Assembly (NCBI GenBank): GCA_021229015.1
Contig: CM037778.1
Coordinates: 18,979,214-19,043,213 of the forward strand
Direction of reading: 5' to 3'
DNA length: 64,000 nucleotides
From: Solen grandis
Lineage: Eukaryota; Mollusca; Bivalvia; Adapedonta; Solenidae
The first letter of the stretch is position 1, and each line of letters starts with the position of its first letter. Made by a program: the position numbers and the translations under genes. The notes under the pieces were generated by a model that saw nothing but the letters and a program-made list of their open reading frames with translations, was not told the DNA's origin and made no database searches. Below, piece by piece: positions 11,301 to 25,500 of the stretch.

Positions 11301-13410
11301 GATGGTACCTGACAAGTGTGATTCCTATCTGACCCATACTTAAGAAAAATTGAGGAATAATAATTACATTCTTTTATATACAATGTACATGAAACCTGTC
11401 TTAAATGGCCAGGCTAAGAAATAAGAGAAGTGGCTTCTTCTTCTCGTTCACCAGAAGTGGCTTCTAAGTACAGGTGTCCTCTTAACAGAGGCAAAACTAG
11501 TAATAAAGCAGTCTTCTCTAGAATCCTTTGACTGGCTGCTTAAAACAAGTTAGCTTCTAGCACAATCAGCTGCTAGCAGAGACTTAACAGTAGAATTATA
11601 TTCCATATCATTATGACAATTTTTATTGTAAATTATCAGATGCAAACCCATCTTCAAAACTGGATACAACTGTCATATAACAGATTATTTCCTCATACCA
11701 TCTCCATCCCAAAATGTAATTTATGTCTGGTAGGATTCTGAAACTAATGCTACTCATAATCAAAAGTTATGTATAGTTTTAAGCCTCTTTTGTAGCCAAA
11801 TTCCAGGGAAGAAGACCATGTTTGACCATGAGTCACTGACAATTATGTTTAAATGACGACTCATGAAATTCTATATACCCACTCTTCAATCTATGTACAA
11901 AAATAAGCACCAAGATAGCTTAAAATGTAATCAATTAATCAATTGAAAAAAAACAAACAACATAATTCCAGACATATCATATGCAGTCATCCAATTTTCT
12001 ACCTAAGAAATCCATGAATTTAATATATACACATTATTTTCAAAAGGAGTTTAAATAAAATATAAAAAATACCGTAAATGGACCATAATATGGTGATATA
12101 AAAATTACAAAAAATACTCATATAAGAGTGTTTTAGGAACCACATTTGTGATTTTTTTTCTGTTAAAATCAAGAAAATTTGAGCTTATCAAACTTTGGCA
12201 CAAACAAGTATCTTTGATCTGTAATAGTATGGCACTTCTGTGTTGAATATGTTGAGATTAACATCTTAGCATTCATCCAGTGACAAAAGAGAAAGATGGA
12301 AGAACAATTCTCCAATTATTCAATGTGACTTTCTTTTCCATTGCCACTTAGCATGTCAGGCCAGGTGCAAAAAGACTGACTCTAAATGGCAAATCACATG
12401 TTGATAAATAATCAAACCTTTCTTATCATAATATAAACCTTAGACATATTTTCTTTCTATTCTAAACCATCCACATAATACTGTGTAAACAAAAAGTATG
12501 GTTTCACTGATGACTGGATGTACAGTGATGAGAAAGATCAGGCATGCTATGCTATCATTCTTTGTTTCCTTGGTTACTTTTCCTTAGCAACCAACCAAAC
12601 ACCCACATATAATTCAGCTACATTTGACCATATCTCTTACTTACATTTCCTGTTACATACATACAAGCAAAACGAGTATTTCATTTTTCACAAATCAACG
12701 TCTGTACATGACTACAAATATTAAATAAATACATTTTGGAGTTTTATTATCCTTTGTCTTTTCACACTATTCCTAGAAATACCATAAATCTACAGGATTT
12801 ATCAATGTCGTCTGCTGCACCAACAACTAACTGAACCTCTTATACTTCTCATTGAAGTGTCATTAGGACTTAGCTCTTCATATTCAAGCTAAAATTTCTT
12901 CCGTTGCAATGGCAAACCCATTCTAACACTGGTTGCCATGGCAACACAATTCTAACACTAGATTCCATAGCAACACCATTTTATCAATGGTTTCCATGGC
13001 AATCATTTTTTTTTCCTTACAGTGCAGTTCAGTTGATAAACACCAACACACATGCCAGTTTATGTAACACACCCAATGCGTGTGTAAATGAAAAAAGTTT
13101 TAAACTATGTTACACTACACATGTTCCAGGAGCATGTGTTTTCACATTATGTGCATATAATACGTAAAGTACAACACACTTGGCACTCATTTTTATAAGA
13201 ATAGGTATGCACATTTAGAGTGTACGAAGTTCAATACATATTCCTGTTCACACACTGACAAAAGTATGTACACATTGCAGTGTGTTTTGTAGATACACAT
13301 TCACATAATGACACAGCATCCTGTGTAATCAGTCATGTGTTAACACAGTGAACATAACCTTATATTATGCGTAATAATTATGATCCCTCTATCTACACCT
13401 AAATGTTGAG
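8318..13410. other. Intergenic / possible 3' UTR region downstream of the MET-like gene
   Basis: No protein-coding gene is recognised. It holds an A25 tract (10321-10345), a short MITE (9515-9735), several TGT/ACA-rich stretches, and at 12901-13005 three or four imperfect units of about 31 bp with GTTGCCATGGCAAC-like words. Part of the right end probably belongs to the receptor gene 3' UTR. Confidence 0.4.
9515..9735. mobile_element. Small MITE with CCCTTTACCAC terminal inverted repeats
   Basis: Perfect 11-bp inverted termini CCCTTTACCAC...GTGGTAAAGGG, 221 bp apart, with no open frame inside. The flanks TCTA/ACTA could be mutated TTAA, which would ally it with the TTAA MITE found at 21331, 52019 and 63148. 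Confidence 0.55.
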
Positions 13411-13585
13411 TCAAACCAGCTCCTGGTCTGAAGATACATCTATGTTGTTTTGTAGCGGGGTTTCATCACCTGATATTTGATCCTCACTCCCAGTAGTCGT
13501 AAAGGTCTGGATTTCTTCTACGATCTGCAGGAATGTGGGTCTCTTGTCTGCTTCCTGGGCCCAACACCGAAGCATCAGCTCATGG
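13411..13585 (-). CDS. MET-like receptor terminal coding exon: kinase end, tail, stop
   Basis: 57 codons and TGA (13411-13413), acceptor CTCTCCAG. HELMLRCWAQEADKRPTFLQ ends the kinase domain (CW....RPTF). A tail of about 30 acidic residues follows, ending SSDQELV. It lacks any tyrosine, so the paired docking tyrosines of the MET tail are absent. An AATAAA on this strand at 12743-12748 is a possible polyadenylation signal about 660 bases downstream, unproven. Confidence 0.93.
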
Positions 13586-16500
13586 CTGGAGAGGCAGAAG
13601 GAACAAAAATAAAATTTCTAAACCCTTCAAGAATAATTTCTTTTTCCAGTTTTCCCAAACAATTATTTTGTGCTATTCCAATGTATGCATATGTGTATTA
13701 ATGTAATTCAGCCTCAAATAAACTGATTTGATTAAATATTCATCTAAATCCACCATTTTGTTAAATGTCCCATTTCAGGTACCGTTGATAATTAAATTTT
13801 CAACTCTCAAGCTTAGTCTAAGGTAAATCCCAAACCTGGCACAAGCTTATTTCAATAGAATTAACTACATAATTGTTTTCTCTTTTGATTTCCAAAGCCT
13901 TGCTATCATCAAAGGATTTCATATCCCAAACAGCAATTTCACTGTACCTTTAATATTTTATTTAATTGCGGACTTCTTTCTACATGAAATAAATATAGTA
14001 CTGCCTGTCTCTGTTATCAAGCTTTAGAAAAGTGGTATAATGCCCAAACCAGTGGTATTATACTGATACTGTGCCAACTCATCCTGGAACTACCCTTATA
14101 TGCTGAGGGCAAAGCAAAAAGTGATATATAGGTAGTCTCAATGTGTAAAACTCACATGTTTTCTGGACACTGGCGTGGTTTCTTCATACGGTTCCCGCCT
14201 TCCAGGTATTTTTGAAGGTAAGCATTCTCGACATCTGGGTACGGAGTTACTCCCCTTGTCAGCAGCTCCCACAACACGATACCATAGGACCACTGTGTGA
14301 ACAGAGTAGGATTTGTATCAAGTGATGACATAAACATGTCTCAACATAAAAATAGCATGAAAGCGGATATTTGACAATATGGAAAATTGGTTTCTGCCAA
14401 ATATTTTATTCATTGTCAATAAACACTTTACTTACAATAACATTTGAAATATACAAACCCTGCCACTAAAGACATGAGTACGCCCACATGAACCTAGAAT
14501 TTCAATACATGTTGTGAGACTTCATGAGCTGCAAATGATTCTCACAGACTATAACAAACCACTAACATATACTGAAGTAGATTGCTTCATTTTTACTTTC
14601 TAAAAACAGTTGAAATTTTTTTTGAATAGCATGTCAGCCCAGAATGAAAAAAAAATTAACACTACCCTCATTCTCATGTTTTGAGTAATTCTCTTATTAC
14701 TTTTTATTGTAAGTTCTACTAATGTGAGTAAAAACACAAAGTTACAACAGAGAACTTACGACATCAGACTGGTTTGTGAATTCGACAAACTCGACAGTTT
14801 CTGGAGCGGCCCATTTGATGATGTTCTTATATTTGCCATCCTCCTTGAAAAACTGATTCTTGTTGAAGATTTCCTTGGTCAGCCCATAATCACTTATCTG
14901 TACCTTCTTCTGGTCTGTTACCCTGGTAACAGAAATGGCATGTGTCACTAAGGGGTCATTGTTGGAAAACCCACATTCCCTCTACGCTTTGCTTCTAAAT
15001 CGACTGTGGGATATTTAGTTAGCAAAACTTTGTACTTATGAATTATTGATTAGGTATTTCATTTGATCTGTGGCAGAGACAGCGTGGCGACAGCAGGTAT
15101 CATTTGACCAATGAAACAGCCTGGGATTTTGAAAGTTAGCTTCGTTCTACCATAAAGAGCTGACATCACCCTCCTTGCCTAAGCTTAGCGGTTTACATTG
15201 CGGGAACAATGAGTCAGCTTTTGCTTTTAATTTCAACATAGAGTAATCAAAATACTATGCGCTATTTCATTAGTCAGCATGTACCTGATGAATATTCATG
15301 AAAACATCGTTTTGCCAGCTAAAAATCCCACGGTATATACAGAAGTGATAATGGAATATTTACCGTGGGTTTTTCGACAATGCTAAGGGGTAGGTGTCAT
15401 AGGATAATCACAAGGAGAGAAGAATCCCTCTTAAATGCTGCATAAATGAAACTTAAATTGGCAAGAGCACTATAGTCAGAAACATTATGGTCATTTATTT
15501 AGGCATACTAATATCCAATCCATGTAAAGTGGTATCAATAAAAGGGAGAAGTAAAGTACAATATATGATCCTTTATACCAGACAAACAAAAATCAGGGCT
15601 ATAATTAATCCCCTGAGTTTATACTGTGTAGACCCTAGCTTACAGGAAAAAATATCTCTGATGCTTTACTCAAAACACAAATTGGAGTATTAGATATAGA
15701 TCTTTTGATTTGTTAAGAGAATAATTTTCACACTTTATGGTACTATATTTAAATTCATATATTAAGAATGAAGACAAATAGACTTTTTCAATATTCAGAA
15801 TCCTAAGTCTAAAATATAGATTCAAAATAATGATGAAATAAGGTCCACTTATCTGCAAAATTATTTATATAACATAACATAAGGTAAAGGAGAGCGAGAG
15901 AAAGGCACACTTACAGACAGTTTCTGAGAGCGAGGTTTCCATGCGTGATGTGTACACTCTGGAGGTATGCCAGGGCCTCAGCGACCTGACTGGCAAAGTC
16001 CAGTAACTCTACAACTTTCAAGCTCTGAAACATTATACACAGTCAATAAGCACGAGGTTCTTCTGCAATATAATTAAGATAATCTTAGTATAAATACAAT
16101 GTAGATCCGTTAATACTTGATCTATTGTAACACATATGCCAATATATTACAGTTTCAAACCGATCCAAATATAGCACTTTGCAAGAATTATCGGGAAATG
16201 ATACAGTTTCAAACCAATCTAAATATAGCATTTTGCAAGAATGATCAGAAAATCAAAGAAAATCGGTTAGAACAGATAACGGAACAAGTTGAAAACACAA
16301 AAACATGGGAGATAATTAAAAAGTTAACCTTACATTCAATATACAAGATCAATTACAAGTAATCTGTTATACAACTAAACCACATGTATCTTGCCAAACT
16401 CACTCGGTTAGAGTCTCTAACATAGGACTTGAGATCTCCGTTCTGGGCATATGGCTGAACAAGCATTGGGTCATCGGACATGGTGATACACACGCCCACA

Positions 16501-19500
16501 ATCGGGGCCACGCCCGGGTGCTGGAGATCACGGTACATCGTCACGGTCTGGAGAAACTTGGAGACTGTCTCACTGTCCGTCTGTGTGCCTGGACGGGTAT
16601 CAAGATTATAGTTAATAATGTGTGAAACAGCCCTATCCTTTAGGAGCGAATACTGAAAAGATATTCCTATTTTTCATTATCCGTAACGCACACAAAAACT
16701 AAAAAATTAAACATACAAGTGAGTATAAGGGAATGATTTTCCTTACTTTTCACTGTGGTCAGATATACAACAATGGTCCTAATGATGAAATATTTCTTTT
16801 ATGTGTTTTAAACATAGAAATGCAGCTATTCTCTTACAATTGAATACTTTTCACCCTTTTTTTTTTACCCAATTCAGTTTTAAAAATCATTTTATTCACA
16901 AGAAGAACCAATATATATATGTACAAATTCAGCAAAACAAGAAAACAATGATATATGAAGTACTACTACTTGCTATAAAGCTAGATACTTGTGTGTGTGT
17001 GTGTGTGTGTGTCTGTCTGAGTGTTTTAAGACAGTGTATCCTACCTTGCAATGTTTTCACAGCCACATCTGTTGGGTTTTCCTCTTCAGACTTGCTGTAT
17101 GTTGCCTTATATGTCACTCCGAAGTTTCCTATCATAAAACAAAAAATAAAACAAGTATGAGCGTTTACTATTTATACAGAGTAGGTCCTTTAAAATGTGA
17201 AAGCCACTATAACACAGTTCTTTATAGGACCCCAAATATATGTAATTCGTTTAAATAGAAGACTTAACCCTTTACCTCATATAGATGCATTTTGATGCCT
17301 TAGCAAACAGAGTGGACTCAGATCAGACAGACCTTGGATCTCCTGTTTATTGTAGCTCAGATTCTAAATATAGTCACCAAGTCATTCATTTGTACATGAA
17401 TATTCATGAGGTAAAAAAATGGTTTAACTTTCTTAAAATTCATTTTTTCCTTTCAGGCAGTGCCCATTTATAGCTATATATAGATTAGTAATCTTGAAAA
17501 GGATACTGATTAAGTGTGTGATAAATGAAGGATTTTAAAAAATCAAATCATGCATTTCTGTTTAAATATCATTAATCCTTTACTTCATACATATTCATGT
17601 AAAAAAAAGTTAAAATTTTATGAAAACTTATTTGCTAAACTTAAACTGGTACATGACACAATGGATTTTTCTTTGCAGAGTTACAAGACTGTATGATCAA
17701 ACAGAGGAAATGTGCAAGATGTCAAAACATTTCTATATCAGCAGGTACAGGGTTAAAGGGTATGTCATTAGGTTTAAAATCACAAAATGAAAGCTCTTCT
17801 TGTGGAAGAAAGGAGTAAAAACAAGTTATAATTGTGACAGTGAACTGTTACTTAGTTTCCCAAACAAAGTTTCTCTGAAGACAATCATACATGAATGGTT
17901 TTTGAGAAATAAGGTCATAGATTGAGGGGGTGGAGCCTGACCCCTTTGTGACCAACATGAACATCAAAGAAGTACCATTCAGTCCATCTTATCATGAGAA
18001 ACAAGAATATATATAGTTTAGGGTTGGGGATCTGAACAGTTTTTAAGATTTAAGGTCATAAGTTAAATTTAGAGGGTGGGGCCTGACCCCTGTGTAACCT
18101 CGGGGACACCAAAATAGTACTATTCAATTCTTCTCATTATAAGGAACAAAAAATATATGATTCAGGGTTGGAAATTTAAAATATTTAACCAAAATATATT
18201 TTTATGCAAAAATCCATCCTTGAGGTGATGGGGCCTGATCCCCAGGGACCCCCCATTTACAAAAATCAGGGAGGCACCACTACTCATTGAGGGCTTAAGT
18301 GTGTGAAGTTTGGTAAAGATAGGTCGAGCAGTCTCCAAGATATGGCCCGTACAATGTTGCTGGCGGAAGAAAGAATAATAAGAACAATAATAATATAAAG
18401 AAACAACTTTATAAAGTAAATTCAAACTTTATTTGAGAGACTTAAAACTTTCTAGAGAGAGAGATGGATCAATATATTCCAATAGAAACAGACTAACCTT
18501 TGCCAAGAACATCACCAACATCTAACCACCTCCTGGCTATAAGGAACTGAGACACATTATGTTTAATGGCATCATCGTCTATCTTGCTGAGGAGTTCTGC
18601 TATGTAGGGCTCAGTATCTGAAATAGTGGGTAAGCATGAAAATCATCAAGAGGGATACACATGTGAACAAATATCTGATTTACATTCAAGAAACGTTTCT
18701 TATATTTACTGATGTATTTGAATTATATGACCAGATTAGCGAATAGCTGCACAGGGATATCATGTGATTATGGGTGACTTGGTTTTCACAAAAAAAAACA
18801 AAAAAACAAGGTTTGGAAAGCAGATGACCAAACCATGAAACGAAATAAATAACTGGTGTTGCACGCAACACATGAGTCCCCTACCGTTGAGGTGCATAAT
18901 ATTTCCGTAACCATAACAACCAGAATTTTGGTCCGACGAAAAAAAACCCAGCAAATTGACATGCAGAATCTCCATACTGCCATTTATTCATATACCAAGT
19001 TTCAGAATATTATCTTAAACGTTTTTTAAGTTATCGCAGGATCCAGATTTCCGGACATTCGGACGGACGGACAGTCGGAGGGCAAACCTATAGTCCCCTC
19101 CGGTGTAAAAGTTAAATGCATGGTTTTAATAAAGATCATTGAATTTTTGTAAAACAAGACAGGATAGGACAGGACAAGCTGCATTATTCCTGTACAGAAC
19201 CTACTTCATATTTTAAAAAAAATATTGAAAAAAAGAAGCATGAGTATAACATGGAAGTAAAGTTTGCTAGTAGTTTCATCATATACAATGATTGTTCTTC
19301 AAAATCCACTTGCTCGCTCGCCCTGGCAAGTAAAACTTAGCCCAGGGTAGGTAAACAAGAGGCCCATGATGGCCCTAAATCGCTCACCTGAGATAAATAG
19401 GTTGACCCAAGGAACATCTGTACCAATTTATTTTAAAATCTGGCCAGTAATTTTGAAGAAGATGATTTTTAAAGTTTTCATATTTTTTTTCTTTTTGTTG

Positions 19501-22500
19501 CCATGGCAACCAGAGTTTTATATGGATAAAGTTTATTTTAGGAACTTTTGTGAAGGTTGACCTAAGAATCATTCCTGCCAAGTTCAGAGGAAATGTTGAT
19601 TAAAGTTTTCCCTATATACATATAAGGCAAATAAGCCCCACCCCTGGCGGCCATGTTTTTTACGGATCGGAAAATTTTTAGCAACTTTGGTAGAGGTTGA
19701 CCCAAGGAACATCTGTACCAATTTATTTTAAAATCTGGCCAGTAGTTTTGAAGAAGATGATTTTTAAAGTTTTCATTTTTTTCTTCTTCTTTTTGTTGCC
19801 ATGGCAACCAGAGTTCTACATGGATCAAGTTTATTTTAGCAACTTTTGTGAAGGTTGACCCAAGGATCATCCCTGCCAAGTTTAATCAAATTCTGTCCAG
19901 CGGTTTCAGAGGAGATGTTGTTTAAAGGTTTCTCTATATACATATAAGGCAAATAAGCCTTATATCTGGCCAGTAGTTTTGAAGGAGATGATTTTTAAAG
20001 TTTTCAAATTATTTTTCTTCTTGTAGCCATGGCAACCAGAGTTCTTCATGGATTAACTTTATTTTAGCAACTTTTGTAGAGCCTCACCCAAGGAACATTC
20101 CTGCCAAGTTTCATTAAATTCTGTCCAGCGGTTTCAGAGGAGATGTCGTTTAAAGCAAATTGTTGACGACGGACGACGCACGACGGACGACGACGGACGA
20201 AGGGCGATCACAAAAGCTCACCTTGAGCACTTTGTGCTCAGGTGAGCTAAAAATCAGAGCATTTCTTTGAAATTTTCACGATTTTACCATTTCAAATTTT
20301 GGACTAGCTAAACAGGGCTAGTGATAATTTTAGAAATTTTACGCCCCTGCAAGACATTGCCTCTATTTTACACAACACTCTACCTTTATCGTCAGGTACA
20401 GAGCTGTTCATATCGGCCTTGACAGACACATGATTCATTCCAATCTCTTCCTCCTCTTTCTTTGCTTCATCCTTCCACACGTCGGGAATGTAGTTCTCGC
20501 TTGGCTTGTACTTGCGCTGACGTCGAATGACGCAGATCGTCAGAAGGATGATAATGGCCAGAATTGGGAGGACTACGCCAAGAATGATTCCCACGGCAAT
20601 AGGTTTGTCGTTATTGGTCTTCTGGATGTAGCTTAGGTAACCTACCTCCTTCTGCATGTTGCCGATCTTCAGCTGTGAGAAGCAGACCAATGTAGTTGGA
20701 TGTCAAATACAGAACTTGGGCTCGTTTCAATAAACTTTGTACGAAAAGAATCTTCGTTAGCGTATATTCACAGACATAAAATAATATTTTTCCTGTCAAT
20801 TTTTCTTAACAAAAAGTGTTGTATCTTTCTTCATGTTTTATTGTGAAAATAAGACAATAGTAGAACATAAGACTTACGACTAAGATCAAATTTGTTCATA
20901 TGAAGTTTAGTGAAACTGGCCTCTGTTCTGTTTACTAGAGGTAGAATTATCTTCTAAATTGAGAAATACAATAATCAACACCTTGACTCAGTATTGTACA
21001 GGCCTGTTTTTTTTTGTTTTGTTTTTTTAATAAAATTATTATTATTATCTATATTAGTGCAGATTTCATTAATACATAATAATATGCATAACATAATATC
21101 AGAATAAAACCCTATAACACATACTGCTTATACACAGGTAAAAGTATATTGAGATGTCACATTAATATTGCACAAAACTTTGACATTATATTTAAGCTAA
21201 GTCTTTATGACAATATGAAAATGTTTTCAATATGTTTGATAAGAAGGCAGCACATGATTACCCGTTAAGTTTTTCATTTTTATGAAAAACTTATTTCAAA
21301 CAGGGTGACCTGATGAAGAGATATTTGTACTTAACTCTTTCCGTCATATAGATTCATTTTGAAGCACTCAGTAGGTACCACATAAAGCCTGATCTGCAGA
21401 AAACCACAGTTAAACCTTACCAAATTTAATTATAAAGTCCCCATTTCCAGACCACTGAGGAGCAGCGAACAGCATAAAACCTGATCAGCCTGCGAGTTAC
21501 TCGCAGGCTAATCTGGTTTTACGTTGTTCGCATAGGTCTTTTCATGGTTTCCTCTATGAGGGAAAGGGTTAAGTATTTTCTAGGCTTTGATATAACAGGA
21601 ATAGATATTATAAAGTATAAATATAAACTTCTATATGATCAGAGTATGTTTATTTTCGCTATCATAATGTTTTATGAAGAATAAAAATAATTAGGAATTT
21701 GTATTTTTATTCCTACAGACTGTCAGTTCTCGACTCCTGAAATTCATTTTTCATTGTGAAGCAATCACTTAAACTTTAATTTGCATCAAATTACTTTAAC
21801 AATGCCGCAAAGTCTGCATTAAGAATTAATATGAAAACACTTTTTTTTTTTACTATACATGTCAAGAAAACAAAATAAAAAGACTCCTTAACAGAGGTTG
21901 TTGCTAAATGAAGATTGAAAATATAATAAAATGCTAGTTTGATTATATTAAAGCTGACCACCAAATGTAGGTTGACCGTTTAATACAGGTTGCTGGTAGT
22001 ACAGGGTCAACTGTATATCTATGTACCAGTATACATAAAGAATTATGTTATATAACTAACGCTGTTACTCAATAACATTTATATAAAAATATTATTACCA
22101 TGACAACAGCATTTCCATTTGCATCTACCTCCTCCGGTTTCTCAGGGGCTTCACAAGACAGGGCATCGTCGGTTGCCGACGGTTTCTCGCATTCTGTGTT
22201 CCCGACCTTCACCATCACATCTTCCATCATGGGGTTCACCAGTCGGAAATTGCCCTGTGTACAGCATTTAAACGATGAGGAGAAAAAATAATCACAGAAA
22301 TAATGACCAATGAAACACCACTATAGACTTTCCTCATATATGCAATATCTCTCTTCTAGGATCCAAAACTCAGGAGGGATTCCCCCTCCCCACTTCCATG
22401 ATTAGAATAGGGATGATTTTGAGTTCAGGGGGTAGGGGTTACTTTAAAACATTTTGACTAGCCATAACTGGATCTTGTTTCACATGGCTTTTTTATTTAC

Positions 22501-25500
22501 TCTTTTGGGGAAGATGACCCTTATCTTTCAAATTGGAGAGTTTCAAGGGAAGATGATAAAAATTGGGAAAATATATCATGTGATCCAATATAATGTGAAA
22601 CAAATTAGGACCTCAAATAAAGTGTTGTAATGTAGCTACAATACTACTGTACAATATTTTTTCCTTAAAGTAATGGTAATGACTATGAAACAATGACAAA
22701 GACATACCTTCTGAGAAGGAAAAAAGAATTTAAGTGAGAAAGAAAAAAAACAGAAAGAATAAAAACAGACCTGAAAGTGATTAATACCACACATTGCACT
22801 AGTTCACACCAAAAAATGGATATCTATTTCATTTTTCTATTTTTAATAAGACTGACCTTGACCCTACCCATCCAAAGCACACTGAAAATAGATTTAATTA
22901 TAAACTCTGCCAAGTTTCACAAGAGTAATATCAACTGCATTTGAGGTACTGAAGTTAATGGAGGACAAAATAGATGCAGACAAAAACAAACCTTGATGAC
23001 CAACTTATGTTCCTTTTCAAACTTCTTGATCTGTCCATTGACCTGAGGGACTCCCTCTACCTCAGGGTCAGGGTAGTACAAGATGGGGCCAAACTTGGGG
23101 TCAGCCGAGATGTTCTTGAAGGTCATCACACCATCAAGGATAAATCCATAATGCACCTCTCTTGGACTGGTCTCAGTGATGTTTTCTCCAGGGAAACTCA
23201 GTCCTGGAATCTCACACAGTAACCAGCCTGTAACTGCTTCATGATCACAGTCCTAAAAATGGAAACATAATTTGTGTTACATACAGGGCTATGCACAGAA
23301 ACATAATTTGTGTTACAAACAAGGCTATAAATAAAAACATGATATGCCAACCACAAAAAAATCCTTTTTATATAATTTCCCTAATGAAAACAAATATAGC
23401 AAAAAAATTTAACTTTAAGATCACATCTCACCGAAAGTTCACAGTTAATAATGAGCTTCATTATATAGAGTACAGCTGACAAGAGTGTTCCTGTTGAAAG
23501 TGTGACAGAAAAAGAGTGCCAGATCAACAGAAAGACGACAGAGAAGTGACCCTATGTGTCACCTCTGCTCATAGCAGGTGACACAAAATGTATTCAGAGT
23601 AGGTCCTTTAAAATGTGAAAGCCACTATAACACAGTTCTTTATAGGACCCCAAATATATGTAATTCGTTTAAATAGAAGACTTAACCCTTTACCTCATAT
23701 AGATGCATTTTGATGCCTTAGCAAACAGAGTGGACTCAGATCAGACAGACCTTGGATCTCCTGTTTATTGTAGGTATTCATTATTTAAAGTGGAAAATAT
23801 AATCTTTTATATGGTCCACCTGAGAGAGAAAGGCCATTGTAGGACAGGACAAGATAGGATATGTGTAACAGATGTGACAGACTGGACAGGACAAGATAGG
23901 ATATGTGTAACAGATGTGACAGACTGGACAGGACAAGATAGGATAAGTGTAATAGATGTGACAGACTGGACAGGACAAGATAGGATATGTGTAACAGATG
24001 TGACAGACTGGACAGGACAAGATAGGATAAGTGTAACAGATGTGACAGACTGGACAGGACAAGATAGGATATGTGTAACAGATGTGACAGACTGGACAGG
24101 ACAAGATAGGATATGTGTAACAGATGTGACAGACTGGACAGGACAAGATAGGATATGTGTAACAAATGTGACAGACTGGGGTGAGGTATGATGGGTTCCA
24201 AAGAATTCAGTCCAGTGGTATAGTCAATACTTGAGTCAATATTCCATCAAACATTTAGTCAATATTCCATCACAGGACTATTAGTCATAAATTGATGGCT
24301 TATCGCCTTGATGATTTCATTTTTTTTTTTTATGTTGCATTTTATCAGTTCCAAATAAAAATTTATTCAAAGCGTATTTTAGGATCCTGGTTAAGTTCAG
24401 CATTTAATTCTAATGCTGATAGTTTGATGTAATTATGTTGCTTTTATGTTGTATTTTTTGTCAATATCTGTGGTAAGGAAATTGTTAAGCACTTTTAAAT
24501 ATGCATAATTTTAATTGAAAAGTGCTATAAAAATCTAGTATGGTATACTACATGTATAATAATTTTGTTGTACCTTAAAAACCTTGGTGTTGTCATGCTC
24601 CACAAAGAACTTGGGGTTCTGTATAAACTTCAACCGGCTGCCCATGGCGGTGATGGTTGTACCTCCACTGTAACCATGACAACAATAACCATGGTAACAG
24701 AATTTTTTTGACATGAATTAAATATAAATAAGAATCAGAAAGAGTTGACTTTTGAATTTGAAAAGAAAAAAACAAGAGCACTGCATGCGGATGCCAACAC
24801 TCGACTGTTAAAAGTGTTCGAGTAATGGGCTACATTAAAGTTTCTGCATGACACAACAACTACAAGAGCTGTCAGAGGACAGTACGCTCGACTATTCAAA
24901 ATGCTTGTTGGTAAATCAAATGAAATTTATTTCAATTCTGCCCTTTACATACCCTGTACATAATAATAGTCAAAAATGATATACCTTGATAGTCTGACAC
25001 CCCTGAATATTTTTATGAAGTCTAAAATCAATCCCATGCCTAGTTACTGAGACATAAGCACAATAACACTGTGCATGCAAAACTTTAACCAAAAATCAAA
25101 GTTAGAGAAGGGCCATACTTTGCATAAAATTCAGTCTAAAAGTTATCCTCCACTGTTTTCTGATGCCCCTGAAGACACTCCTTTACTTTCTAGTCAATTC
25201 CACAAGCAATTTCTGAGATATCAGCCGGAAAGAAGCTTGAATGCAAAAATTTAACCAAATTTTTTAAGTTAAAAAAGAGGTCATAATTTGTAATATATTC
25301 CATCAAAAGTTATCTAACTTGGTAGTATGATATCCTTAAATGTATTAAGATGTTTCAAATCAATCACATGCTTGGATACTTAGATATTAGCATGAAAGTA
25401 CCTTGAATGCAAAACTTTAACCAACATTTTTAAGTTAAAAAGGGGCCATAATTTGTAATATATTCTATCAAGAGTTATCTACCATGAAAGTATGATACCC

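Noticed and set aside
23781..24201. Three overlapping 120-160 codon frames over the 42-bp array
   Set aside because: Periodic array with period divisible by three. Overlapping open frames on both strands are expected, and the array sits in an intron.
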